A program made the position numbers and the translations under genes. Source: a bacterium (GTDB lineage Bacteria; Gemmatimonadota; Gemmatimonadetes; Gemmatimonadales; Gemmatimonadaceae). Taken from it: a stretch of 51,058 nucleotides of DNA. The first letter of the stretch is position 1. Every line of letters begins with the position of its first letter. Of this stretch, positions 44,091 through 51,058 are shown piece by piece. The stretch covers positions 1 to 51,058 of the forward strand of contig JAIXTI010000205.1 of the NCBI GenBank assembly GCA_027484025.1, written 5' to 3'. Under the pieces are notes generated by a model that did no database searches, was not told where the DNA came from, and was given only the letters and a program-made list of their open reading frames with translations.

Positions 44091-45545
44091 ATGTCGCCGG
44101 AACAGCTTCCCGAGTCGATCGCCCCGTCCTGCGCCGGTTGCTCACGCCCGGACCGCCGCCAGTTTCTTGCGTCCGCGTCGGTGTTGTCGCTCGGTGCCCT
44201 CGCCACCGCCGCGTGCGGTGACGGCGTCTTCAGTGGACCTGAAACGATCCCGGCATTTCCCTCGGCCACGTTCTCGTTCGATCCGCGCACGGTCGCCGCG
44301 CTCCAACAAGTCGGCGGTCGGACCGTCGTCCAGAACGGGAACACGGCACCGGTGCTCGTGGAGCGACTCGGCACGTCGCAGTATCGCGCGCTCTCGCTGG
44401 CCTGTCCCCATCGCGGCACCATTGTCGATGTCAGCGGCGACGGCTTTCTCTGCCCCAATCATGGTGCGCGCTTTGCCGCCGACGGCACCTGGCTCAGCGG
44501 TCAGGCGACGGTCGATCTCGCTCCGGTAGCCGTGCGTCTCAATCCCGACGGCACCCTCACCATCGGCGGGTCGCCACCACCACCGTCGCTCGGCCTCTCC
44601 GCTGCCTCGGCGGTGTTTACCACCACCGTAACTGGCAGCAGCCCCGCGGCGCAGAGCATTCAGGTCACCAACAGCGGCGGCGGCTCGCTGGGCGCGTTGC
44701 AAGTGGGGCTCGCCTACGCCACGAATCAGCGCAGCGGCTGGTTGTCGGTCGAGCTCAATACCGCGACCGCGCCAGCCATCCTCACGATCGCCGCCACCAA
44801 GGGGACGTTGCCGGCTGGCGTGTACAACGCCACCATCACGGTCAACGCGCTCGGGGCGACGAACGGCCCGCAGGCCGTCGCGGTGTCGTTCGTGATATCC
44901 GATCCGGCGACGGCCCCGTCCATGCAGCTCTCGACCTCGGCGCTGGTCTTCTCGGCGCCGCTCGGGACAACGGCAGCCGCTCAGTTGGTGCAAATCAGCA
45001 ATGCCGGCGGTGGCTCCGTGTCCGGACTCGCAGCGCAGGTGGCATACGGCGCCGGTGCCACCGGGTGGCTCGCCGCCACGCTTCTTCAGACCACCGCGCC
45101 GGCCACCCTCACCGTCCGCCCGACCAGCACCACGCTGGCCCCGGGGACCTACACCGCCACGATCTCGTTGAGTGCGACGGGGATCCCGCCGCGGACGATC
45201 ACCGTCACGCTCACGGTCACCCCGGGCGGCTTACTCGTCAACATTGCCGCGTGGCCCGCGCTGGCCAACGTCGGCGGGATCTCGGGAAGCGTCGGGAATG
45301 TGAACGGCGGTCCCGTGGCCGTCGTCCGCACCAGCGACACCAGCTTCAGCGCTTTCTCCATGGTGTGCCCGCACGCGGGGACCACGATCAACGTGATCAA
45401 CGGCACCAGTTTCCGCTGCCCCAACCACGGGGCGCTGTTCAACGCCAGCGGCACCTTGCAGCCGAACTCGCCGCAGCGCACCGAAAACCTCACGCGCCTG
45501 ACCGTGATCTATACCCCGGGATCGAGCACGCTCACCGTCACCTGA
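44091..45545 (+). CDS. Tat-exported lipoprotein with two Rieske [2Fe-2S] domains
   Basis: A 484-residue exported iron-sulphur protein. The N-terminus has a CxxC (C14, C17), a twin-arginine motif (DRRQFLA, R22-R23) and a hydrophobic stretch ending ATAAC (C42), consistent with Tat export and lipidation. Rieske domain 1 (about 60-160) has ligands C105, H107 and C121, H124 (CPH and CPNH). Two similar beta-sandwich modules of about 105 residues follow (about 168-270 and 277-377). Rieske domain 2 (about 382-484) has C426, H428 and C443, H446. Both sets match the CxH-CxxH ligand pattern. Tat export fits a cofactor-loaded protein. I chose ATG 44091; the open frame runs to 43785 without a signal. Role: possibly two-cluster electron transfer at the envelope. 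Confidence 0.87.
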   Translation: MSPEQLPESIAPSCAGCSRPDRRQFLASASVLSLGALATAACGDGVFSGPETIPAFPSATFSFDPRTVAALQQVGGRTVVQNGNTAPVLVERLGTSQYRALSLACPHRGTIVDVSGDGFLCPNHGARFAADGTWLSGQATVDLAPVAVRLNPDGTLTIGGSPPPPSLGLSAASAVFTTTVTGSSPAAQSIQVTNSGGGSLGALQVGLAYATNQRSGWLSVELNTATAPAILTIAATKGTLPAGVYNATITVNALGATNGPQAVAVSFVISDPATAPSMQLSTSALVFSAPLGTTAAAQLVQISNAGGGSVSGLAAQVAYGAGATGWLAATLLQTTAPATLTVRPTSTTLAPGTYTATISLSATGIPPRTITVTLTVTPGGLLVNIAAWPALANVGGISGSVGNVNGGPVAVVRTSDTSFSAFSMVCPHAGTTINVINGTSFRCPNHGALFNASGTLQPNSPQRTENLTRLTVIYTPGSSTLTVT

Positions 45546-45556
45546 GCGGCGGCGAT

Positions 45557-45595
45557 GGGCTCGCCCGCGCGGAATGATCGCGCGATGGCGAGCCC
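45557..45595 (+). terminator. Intrinsic terminator after the double-Rieske gene
   Basis: An outer 9-bp stem (45557-45565 with 45587-45595) and an inner 6-bp CGCGCG stem (45566-45571 with 45579-45584) enclose a 7-nt loop, interrupted by a 2-nt bulge on the descending arm. It starts 11 bp after the stop. No T-tract follows, but the stem is very stable. Confidence 0.8.
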
Positions 45596-45604
45596 GGCCC
45601 CCAA

Positions 45605-45633
45605 TTGAACCCGCTCCCGAAACTGGCTACGTT
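45605..45633 (+). promoter_or_regulatory. Possible promoter of the argS-purM operon
   Basis: TTGAAC at 45605-45610 and TACGTT at 45628-45633 are spaced 17 bp, directly after the upstream terminator and before a run of co-directional, overlapping genes. Matches are partial (4/6 and 3/6), so this rests mostly on spacing and position. Confidence 0.35.
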
Positions 45634-45669
45634 TAAGGGCTGTTTGACCTTAGCCAACTTTCGTAGCCA
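45624..45669 (+). repeat. Inverted repeat whose 3' arm abuts the start codon
   Basis: TGGCTACG (45624-45631) is the exact reverse complement of CGTAGCCA (45662-45669), and the last base of the 3' arm is the A of the ATG at 45669. The 30 bases between contain AAGG and CCTT, which could form an inner stem. No Shine-Dalgarno-like sequence is visible, so the leader could fold over the translation start if the transcript begins early enough. Confidence 0.5.
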
Positions 45670-45938
45670 TGCCGACTTACGAGTTTCGCACGCCCGACGG
45701 CACCATCATCGAGCGGATCTTCAAGATCAGCGAAGTCCCTGAAACCGTCGAGTTGCCCGACGGCAGCGTGGCCACACGCATCATCTCCGGTGGTGCCGGC
45801 CTGCTGTTCAAGGGCTCCGGGTTCTACATCACTGACTACGGCAAGGACGGGAAAAAGGACCAGCGTCCAGCTGCTCCGTCCTCGGGCGACGCCAAGCCAG
45901 CGGCACCGGCCGCGCCTTCTGCGCCCAAAGCCGAGTGA
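45669..45938 (+). CDS. FmdB-like small protein lacking zinc-ribbon cysteines
   Basis: An 89-residue protein. The start MPTYEFRTPDG and the segment RIISGGAGLLFKGSGFYITDY match the FmdB-family regulatory protein fold. The usual CxxC...CxxC zinc ribbon is absent: the product has no cysteine at all. An Ala/Pro/Lys-rich tail makes up the last 25 residues. FmdB-type proteins are small and mostly of unknown role. It precedes argS by 36 bp in the same direction and is probably co-transcribed. Confidence 0.8.
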   Translation: MPTYEFRTPDGTIIERIFKISEVPETVELPDGSVATRIISGGAGLLFKGSGFYITDYGKDGKKDQRPAAPSSGDAKPAAPAAPSAPKAE

Positions 45939-45974
45939 CGGCGCACCGCCGTCCTTTCTCTTGCTGATCTCTCT

Positions 45975-47627
45975 GTGACTCAGGCCGACGCCCTGCGTGC
46001 CGAACTGGCGCGCGCGGCGCGCACCCTCGGTGCGCCCGATGACGTGTCCCCCATTCTCGAGCGGCCGCGTGATCCCGCGTTCGGCGATTGGGCTACCAAC
46101 CTCGCCATGACGCTCGCGAAGCCGCTCGGCAAAATGCCGCGCGACATCGCCGAGGCGCTCATTGCGGCACTCGATATGCCCAGTGTCGGTATCGTCTCCG
46201 CAGAGATCGCCGGACCGGGCTTCGTGAACATCCGCCTCGATGCCGGTTTTCAGGCGCGCGGATTGCTCGCCATTCTGGCGGCGCCCGAACAGTGGGGTCG
46301 CCATGACATCGGCCGCGGTGAGCGTGTCTGCGTCGAATTCGTGTCGGCCAATCCTACGGGGCCGCTGCACGTGGGGCATGGCCGTCAGGCCGCGCTGGGC
46401 GATGCCATCAGCACGCTGCTCGAGTGGACCGGCTGGGCCGTCGATCGCGAGTTCTACTACAACGACGCCGGTGCGCAGATCGCCAATCTCGCCAAGAGCA
46501 CGCAGGCCCGCGTGCGCGAGCTGGCCGGACAGCCGTTGGTGATTCCCGAAGGCGGCTATCACGGCGACTACATCCGTGAAATCGCCGAACGGTACGTCCA
46601 GGAAAATCCGGACGATCGCGCGGGCGACGATCTCGACGCGATGCGCCGCTTCGCCGTAGCCGCCCTGCGTCACGAGCAGGATCTCGATCTGCAAGCCTTT
46701 GGCGTCAAGTTCGAGACCTATTACCTCGAAAGCTCGCTCTACACCGACGGCCTCGTCGACAAGACCGTCGAGGCGCTCAAGCACTCCGGGTACACGTACG
46801 AAGAAGAGGGCGCGCTCTTTCTGCGCACCACCGAGTTCGGTGACGACAAGGATCGCGTGATGAAGAAGAGCGCGGCCAAGGGTGGTGACTACACGTACTT
46901 CGTGCCCGACGTCGCGTATCACGTGACCAAGTGGGAGCGCGGGTATCACCGCGCCATCAACGTGCAGGGGGCTGACCACCATAGCACGACCACGCGCGTG
47001 CGTGCCGGTCTGCAGGCACTCAAGGTCGGTATCCCTCAGGGCTATCCCGACTACGTGCTGCACCAGATGGTCACCGTCATGCGCAGCGGCGAAGAGGTCA
47101 AGATCTCCAAGCGCGCCGGCTCGTACGTCACGGTGCGCGATCTCATCGACGAAGTCGGGCGCGATGCCGTGCGCTACTTCTACCTCATGCGCAAAGGCGA
47201 TTCGCAGCTCGTGTTCGATATCGATCTCGCGCGCAGCCAGTCGGAAGAAAATCCGGTGTACTACGTCCAGATGGCGCACGCGCGGATGTGCGGCATCTTC
47301 CGTGTTGGTGAAATCGACGCGACGACGGTCACGGGAGATGGAGTCGACCTCGGCGTGCTCAGCGAGCCCGCCGAACAGGAGCTGGTCAAGCAGTTGCTCG
47401 ACTTCCCGTCGATGGTGAAGGGCGCCGCCGACACGCTCGAGCCACACCGCATCGCCGGCTGGCTGCTCGAGACCGCGCGGGCCGCGCACACGTGGTATCA
47501 CAAGCATCACGTCCTCGGCGAACCCGAGGCCATCACGCAGGCGCGCCTGGTTCTCGCGCGCGCCACGCAGCTCGGCATCGCCGCCGGCCTGCGCATTCTT
47601 GGACTGACCGCGCCGGAGCGCATGTGA
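45975..47627 (+). CDS. argS: Arginyl-tRNA synthetase
   Basis: Class I synthetase charging tRNA-Arg, 550 residues. The N-terminal ArgRS additional domain (about 1-100; FGDWATNLAMTLAK) is followed by the Rossmann catalytic core, where the HIGH motif appears as HVGHGR in VEFVSANPTGPLHVGHGRQ-type context. The KMSKS equivalent is KISKRAGSYVTV. The anticodon-binding DALR domain closes the protein (AHARMCGIFR, then WLLETARAAHTWYHKHHV). GTG 45975 is the start. Its stop overlaps the start of the PfkB gene (GTGA). Confidence 0.96.
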   Translation: MTQADALRAELARAARTLGAPDDVSPILERPRDPAFGDWATNLAMTLAKPLGKMPRDIAEALIAALDMPSVGIVSAEIAGPGFVNIRLDAGFQARGLLAILAAPEQWGRHDIGRGERVCVEFVSANPTGPLHVGHGRQAALGDAISTLLEWTGWAVDREFYYNDAGAQIANLAKSTQARVRELAGQPLVIPEGGYHGDYIREIAERYVQENPDDRAGDDLDAMRRFAVAALRHEQDLDLQAFGVKFETYYLESSLYTDGLVDKTVEALKHSGYTYEEEGALFLRTTEFGDDKDRVMKKSAAKGGDYTYFVPDVAYHVTKWERGYHRAINVQGADHHSTTTRVRAGLQALKVGIPQGYPDYVLHQMVTVMRSGEEVKISKRAGSYVTVRDLIDEVGRDAVRYFYLMRKGDSQLVFDIDLARSQSEENPVYYVQMAHARMCGIFRVGEIDATTVTGDGVDLGVLSEPAEQELVKQLLDFPSMVKGAADTLEPHRIAGWLLETARAAHTWYHKHHVLGEPEAITQARLVLARATQLGIAAGLRILGLTAPERM

Positions 47628-48568
47628 GTGCAGCCGCAAGCAGCAGCAAGAACCCCGTCCTCGTGGTCGGGTCCGTGGCACTCGACTCCGTCGAGACCCC
47701 GTTCGGCAAGGCGGACGAAGTGCTCGGTGGCTCCGGGACCTACTTTTCGTCGTCGGCGTCGCACTTCACGCCGGTCCAGCTTGTCGGCGTCGTTGGCGAT
47801 GACTATCCCGTCGAAAAGCTCGAGCCGCTCCGTGCGCGCGGCGTCGATCTCGCGGGGCTCGAAAAAGTCAGTGGGTCGAGCTTCCGCTGGCGTGGCCGCT
47901 ACCGCCACGATCTGAACTCCGCCGAGACGCTCGAGACGCACCTTGGCGTGTTCTCGCATTTCCGGCCGAACATTCCCGAGCAGTTCCGCTCGGCGCCTTT
48001 CGTGTTCCTCGCGAACATCGATCCGCGGTTGCAGCTGCAGGTGCTCGAGCAGGTCAACAAGCCGCGCCTCGTCGCGTGCGACACGATGAACTTCTGGATC
48101 GAATCGCGCCGCCCCGAACTTGTGGAGTTGCTGGGCCACGTCGATCTCATCACGCTCAACGATGCCGAAGCACGCCAGCTCACCGAGCATACCAATCTCG
48201 TGAAGGCGGCGCGCTGGATCATGGACAAGGGCCCCAAGCACGTGCTCATCAAGAAGGGCGAGCACGGCGCGTTCATGTTCACGCGCGACAGCATCTTCTT
48301 TGCGCCGGCTTATCCGCTCGAAAGTGTGTTCGACCCCACGGGCGCTGGCGATTCGTTTGCCGGCGGTTTCATTGGCTACCTCGCCGCCACCGGTGACCTG
48401 AGCGAGCAGAACATGCGCCGCGCCGTCGTCGTCGGTTCGGCCATGGGCTCGTTCGCCGTCGAGAAGTTCTCCAACGCGCGACTGCTCGAAATCACGCGCG
48501 CCGAAATCGACAGCCGCGTGCAGGAATTCCGTCAGCTGGTCGCCTTCGACGCGGAGCTTGGCGCATGA
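47624..48568 (+). CDS. PfkB-family carbohydrate/nucleoside kinase
   Basis: Ribokinase-superfamily kinase of 314 residues. The N-terminal strand VLVVGSVALDSVETPFG and GGSGTYFSSSASHF match the family, and the C-terminal signature FDPTGAGDSFAGGFIGYLA carries the catalytic Asp and anion hole. Substrate cannot be fixed from sequence. Placement between argS and purM hints at a sugar or nucleoside role, but this is weak. GTG 47624 is fused to the argS stop; the longer frame to 47492 overlaps argS and has no conserved sequence. Its own stop overlaps purM (ATGA). Confidence 0.88.
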   Translation: MSAAASSSKNPVLVVGSVALDSVETPFGKADEVLGGSGTYFSSSASHFTPVQLVGVVGDDYPVEKLEPLRARGVDLAGLEKVSGSSFRWRGRYRHDLNSAETLETHLGVFSHFRPNIPEQFRSAPFVFLANIDPRLQLQVLEQVNKPRLVACDTMNFWIESRRPELVELLGHVDLITLNDAEARQLTEHTNLVKAARWIMDKGPKHVLIKKGEHGAFMFTRDSIFFAPAYPLESVFDPTGAGDSFAGGFIGYLAATGDLSEQNMRRAVVVGSAMGSFAVEKFSNARLLEITRAEIDSRVQEFRQLVAFDAELGA

Positions 48569-49608
48569 CCGGGACGCCACTCGATTATCGCTCGGCCGGC
48601 GTCGATATCGACGCCGCAGACGACGCCAAGAATCGCCTCGCGAAGCTCGTGCAGAGCACCATGACCTCCGGCGCGCGCGGCGCGTTCGGTGGCTTTGGTG
48701 GCATGTTCCGCGTACCCGAGGGGTACAAGGCGCCGCTGCTCGTAGCGAGCGCCGACGGCGTGGGTACCAAGATCAAGATCGCCATCGAGGCCGATCGGCA
48801 CGACACCATCGGCCATTGCCTCGTCAATCACTGCACGAACGACATCCTCGTGCAGGGCGCCATTCCACTGTATTTCCTCGACTACGTCGCCTTCGGCAAG
48901 CTCGAGCCGCCCGTTGTGGAAGGGGTCGTGGCTGGTGTCGCCGCCGGCTGCCGCGAGAACTCGTGCGCGCTCATCGGTGGTGAGACGGCCGAGATGCCTG
49001 GCGTGTATACACCGCCCGATTACGACCTCGCCGGGTTCATCACGGGCATCGTCGAAGAAGACCAGGTGCTCGGCAGTGCGCGCGTGCAGCAGGGCGACGT
49101 GCTCGTCGCGCTCGCCGGCGACGGCCTGCACACCAACGGTTACTCGCTGGCGCGTCGCATCATCAGCGAGCGCCTGAAGCTGGGTGTCCACGATGCGTTT
49201 CCTGGCGCCAACGGCGCGAGCGTGGCTGACGTCATGCTCAAGGTGCATCGCTCGTATTTGCAGTGTCTCAAGCCCGTGCTCGGCCATATCCACGCCATGG
49301 CACACATCACCGGCGGCGGCCTTCCCGGCAACCTCAATCGTGCGCTCCCCGAGTCGCTCGACGCCGACGTCGATACGGGCACATGGACCATCCCCAATGA
49401 GTTCCGGGTACTCGCGGAGGCGGGGCAGGTGGCCTCGCTCGAGATGTTCCGCGCGTTCAACATGGGGGTGGGTATGGTCGTCGTCACATCGAAGGACAAC
49501 GTGTCGCACATCACGTCGCGCGCCGCAGCGTGCGGCATTGCGGCGTGGGAGTTGGGCCAGGTCATTCCCGGCACCGGTCGCGTTCGCCTCGACGGGCAGG
49601 TCACGTGA
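48565..49608 (+). CDS. purM: Phosphoribosylformylglycinamidine cyclo-ligase (AIR synthetase)
   Basis: Fifth step of de novo purine synthesis: FGAM plus ATP to AIR. It has 347 residues, the normal size. Motifs: DYRSAGVDIDAADDAKNRL at the N-terminus, LVASADGVGTKIKIA (the PurM substrate/ATP region), NHCTNDILVQGA, IGGETAEMPG and AHITGGGLPGNLNR. The ATG is fused to the PfkB stop, and its stop is fused to the GTG of the outer-membrane protein. Other pur genes are not in the window. Confidence 0.96.
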   Translation: MTGTPLDYRSAGVDIDAADDAKNRLAKLVQSTMTSGARGAFGGFGGMFRVPEGYKAPLLVASADGVGTKIKIAIEADRHDTIGHCLVNHCTNDILVQGAIPLYFLDYVAFGKLEPPVVEGVVAGVAAGCRENSCALIGGETAEMPGVYTPPDYDLAGFITGIVEEDQVLGSARVQQGDVLVALAGDGLHTNGYSLARRIISERLKLGVHDAFPGANGASVADVMLKVHRSYLQCLKPVLGHIHAMAHITGGGLPGNLNRALPESLDADVDTGTWTIPNEFRVLAEAGQVASLEMFRAFNMGVGMVVVTSKDNVSHITSRAAACGIAAWELGQVIPGTGRVRLDGQVT

Positions 49609-50633
49609 GTGTGGGCGTGCGACGGATCGGCGCCGCCGCGCTCGTCGCCGCGGCGGTGACCGCGCTGCCGACCGCCACGCTCCCCGCTCAGACGACCTCG
49701 GGCAACTGCGCGACCGTCGTCACGGGGTTCAATCCGTTCGCGGGCCCCGATGCCTGCACCAAAGCGCGTGATCTCTTCGCCTTCGTCATGCCCCAGGCGG
49801 GCGTCGCGTTGTCGGGGGGCAACCCCGTATTGGGTGAAGGCGGCACGATGGGCGGGTGGGGCAAGCGCGCCATCTCGCTCTGCGTGACGGCGGTCGATGG
49901 TCGCCTGCCGAAGAACGTGGTACCCGTGTCACTCGGCGCGGCCACATCGTCCAACTTCGGCGCCGCGCGCGTACCCGTACCGGTACCATCGCTCGATGCC
50001 GCCATCGGCGTGTTCGCGGGACTTCCCGCCGGACTCACCAACATCGGCGGCGTTGACGTCCTGCTTGGCGCCACATATCTCCCGAACGTCGACGAAGACG
50101 AGTTCTCCATCGCTCCCCAGACGTCGAGCGTCGCGCTGTCGTATGGCGTGCGCATCGGAGCGCTGCAGGAGTCCTCGCTCATCCCCGGGCTCAGCATCAG
50201 CTACATGCGGCGCAAACTGCCCACGGTGTCGCTAGGGTACGCGTCCAACAACGACACCATCAGCGTGCGCAATCTGGCCGCGACGTCCAACAGTCTGCGG
50301 CTGGTTGCCAGCAAGCGCGTCGCCATCTTCGGTTTTGCCGCGGGCATCGGCCGGGACCAGATCGAGAACACGGCTGGTGTCTCGGCCGTCGTGAACGAAA
50401 CCGTGCAAGGCCTGCCGCAGCGTGGGCAAGTGCAGCTCTTCGATCTGCGCAATGCGGTCACGCGCAACACGGCGTTCGTCAACGCGAGCCTCGGGTTGCT
50501 CGCGGCACGCATCGTCGGTGAGCTGGGCTGGTCGGCGGCCGGCGACAAGGATCCGACCACCAACACCTTCGATGGTCGCATGGCCAACGATGGATATCGA
50601 TACGGGTCTCTTGGCGTCACACTCAGGTTCTGA
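49605..50633 (+). CDS. Predicted outer-membrane beta-barrel protein
   Basis: A 342-residue exported protein of unknown function. A signal peptide ends near ATLPAQ (about residue 26). The mature part starts with a Cys-containing segment (NCATVVTGFNPFAGPDACTKARDLFAFVMPQ). It continues as alternating beta strands and ends in YGSLGVTLRF, whose terminal Phe is the usual Bam recognition residue of barrel proteins. The GTG start at 49605 is fused to the purM stop (GTGA). No domain family was recognised. An outer-membrane protein translated from a purine-gene transcript is unusual but matches a second case at 15493-17969. Confidence 0.75.
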   Translation: MSVGVRRIGAAALVAAAVTALPTATLPAQTTSGNCATVVTGFNPFAGPDACTKARDLFAFVMPQAGVALSGGNPVLGEGGTMGGWGKRAISLCVTAVDGRLPKNVVPVSLGAATSSNFGAARVPVPVPSLDAAIGVFAGLPAGLTNIGGVDVLLGATYLPNVDEDEFSIAPQTSSVALSYGVRIGALQESSLIPGLSISYMRRKLPTVSLGYASNNDTISVRNLAATSNSLRLVASKRVAIFGFAAGIGRDQIENTAGVSAVVNETVQGLPQRGQVQLFDLRNAVTRNTAFVNASLGLLAARIVGELGWSAAGDKDPTTNTFDGRMANDGYRYGSLGVTLRF

Positions 50634-51058
50634 CCCGTCGCCGTTGGGCGACCCCGAAGCGCACGCGCCGGGCTCATCGCCTGACGACGTGCGCTTCATG
50701 CGTCGTGCCCTGGCGTTGGCCGAACTTGGCGCGGGGCAGGTGGCGCCCAATCCCAAAGTCGGCGCCGTGATCGTCCGCGACGGGACCATTGTTGGCGAAG
50801 GATGGCACCAGCAGTTCGGTGGGCCGCACGCCGAGGTGCATGCCCTCGCGATGGCGGGATCGACGGCCGTCGGCGCGACGGCGTATGTAAGCCTCGAGCC
50901 GTGTAACCACAACGGGAAAACCGGTCCGTGTACCGACGCGCTCATCGCCGCGCGGGTGTCGCGCGTGGTGTGCGCCATGCGCGATCCCAACCCCGTGGCC
51001 GCCGGCGGCATCGAACGACTGCGATCGGCCGGCATCGAGGTCGTAACCGGCGTGTGTG
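50590..51058 (+). CDS. ribD: Riboflavin biosynthesis deaminase/reductase RibD (partial)
   Basis: N-terminal deaminase domain of RibD, cut by the window end after about 156 residues. Visible zinc and catalytic motifs are PHAEVHALAMAG and EPCNHNGKTGPC (His and two Cys ligands, catalytic Glu). PNPKVGAVIVRDG and VVCAMRDPNPVAAGG are typical of RibD. The start is uncertain. DDVRFMRRALALAELG belongs to the conserved N-terminus, so translation must begin upstream of 50683. ATG 50590 (44-bp overlap with the barrel gene) and TTG 50644 are the candidates; I give the ATG. No FMN riboswitch is seen, so control is likely from the upstream operon. Confidence 0.9.
   Translation, partial: MDIDTGLLASHSGSDPSPLGDPEAHAPGSSPDDVRFMRRALALAELGAGQVAPNPKVGAVIVRDGTIVGEGWHQQFGGPHAEVHALAMAGSTAVGATAYVSLEPCNHNGKTGPCTDALIAARVSRVVCAMRDPNPVAAGGIERLRSAGIEVVTGVC

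Noticed and set aside
45633..47681. 682-codon minus-strand open frame antisense to argS
   Set aside because: Opposite an intact arginyl-tRNA synthetase; no recognisable motif.
1..51058. tRNA, rRNA, CRISPR, insertion sequence or prophage
   Set aside because: Scanned by eye on both strands; no tRNA-like cloverleaf signature, repeat-spacer array, transposase or integrase coding sequence was found. A covariance-model scan would be needed to exclude small RNAs.

Overview
The window is a G+C-rich (about two thirds by eye), densely packed chromosomal segment from a diderm bacterium. The gene content fits Gemmatimonadota best: a SusC/SusD pair outside an obvious Bacteroidetes background, a carboxypeptidase-regulatory/plug protein, many start/stop overlaps of the NTGA type, and a mix of cell-division, tRNA-modification and outer-membrane genes. 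The phylum is an inference from gene style; there is no rRNA to confirm it. No tRNA, CRISPR array, insertion sequence, phage gene or integration site was found, so this looks like resident chromosome and not an island.

Layout. 1-453: control region upstream of ftsZ, with 20-bp tandem repeats and a perfect DnaA-box 9-mer. 454-2975: ftsZ and a translationally coupled M23 peptidase. 3115-8128: a VWA-like membrane protein, then overlapping ftsY-recG. 8287-11810: CHASE hybrid histidine kinase and asnS. 11827-12636 (minus): mazG, divergent from a long plus-strand run alr-deoB-cdd-lipoprotein-outer-membrane protein-miaB-comEC (12675-21800). 21984-26451: fructose-bisphosphatase, methylmalonyl-CoA-mutase-type catalytic subunit, fused chorismate mutase/prephenate dehydrogenase and a small membrane protein. 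26491-27897: a SOD/CHRD-like secreted protein and a plug-only TonB-receptor-like protein, closed by a 21-bp bidirectional terminator. 28007-35390 (minus): SusD, SusC and a secreted M1 metallopeptidase, which look like a peptide capture and digestion unit. 35503-41436: ECF sigma factor, membrane anti-sigma factor, beta-barrel protein, periplasmic cupredoxin and a membrane sensor with a Ser/Thr kinase output. 41529-45545: a cupredoxin/CHRD lipoprotein, a zinc-ribbon membrane protein (minus) and a lipoprotein with two complete Rieske motifs. 45669-51058: FmdB-like protein without cysteines, argS, a PfkB kinase, purM, an outer-membrane protein and the start of ribD.

The most unusual part is 35503-45545. 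A stress-type sigma/anti-sigma pair precedes a tightly coupled barrel-cupredoxin-sensor-kinase set. Close by are a second type-1 copper protein and a Tat-dependent double-Rieske lipoprotein. Together these suggest an envelope copper/redox sensing or electron-transfer system. The individual domains are visible in the sequence; that they form one system is my inference. The rest is mostly housekeeping: division, SRP targeting, recombination, translation, purine, riboflavin and nucleoside metabolism.
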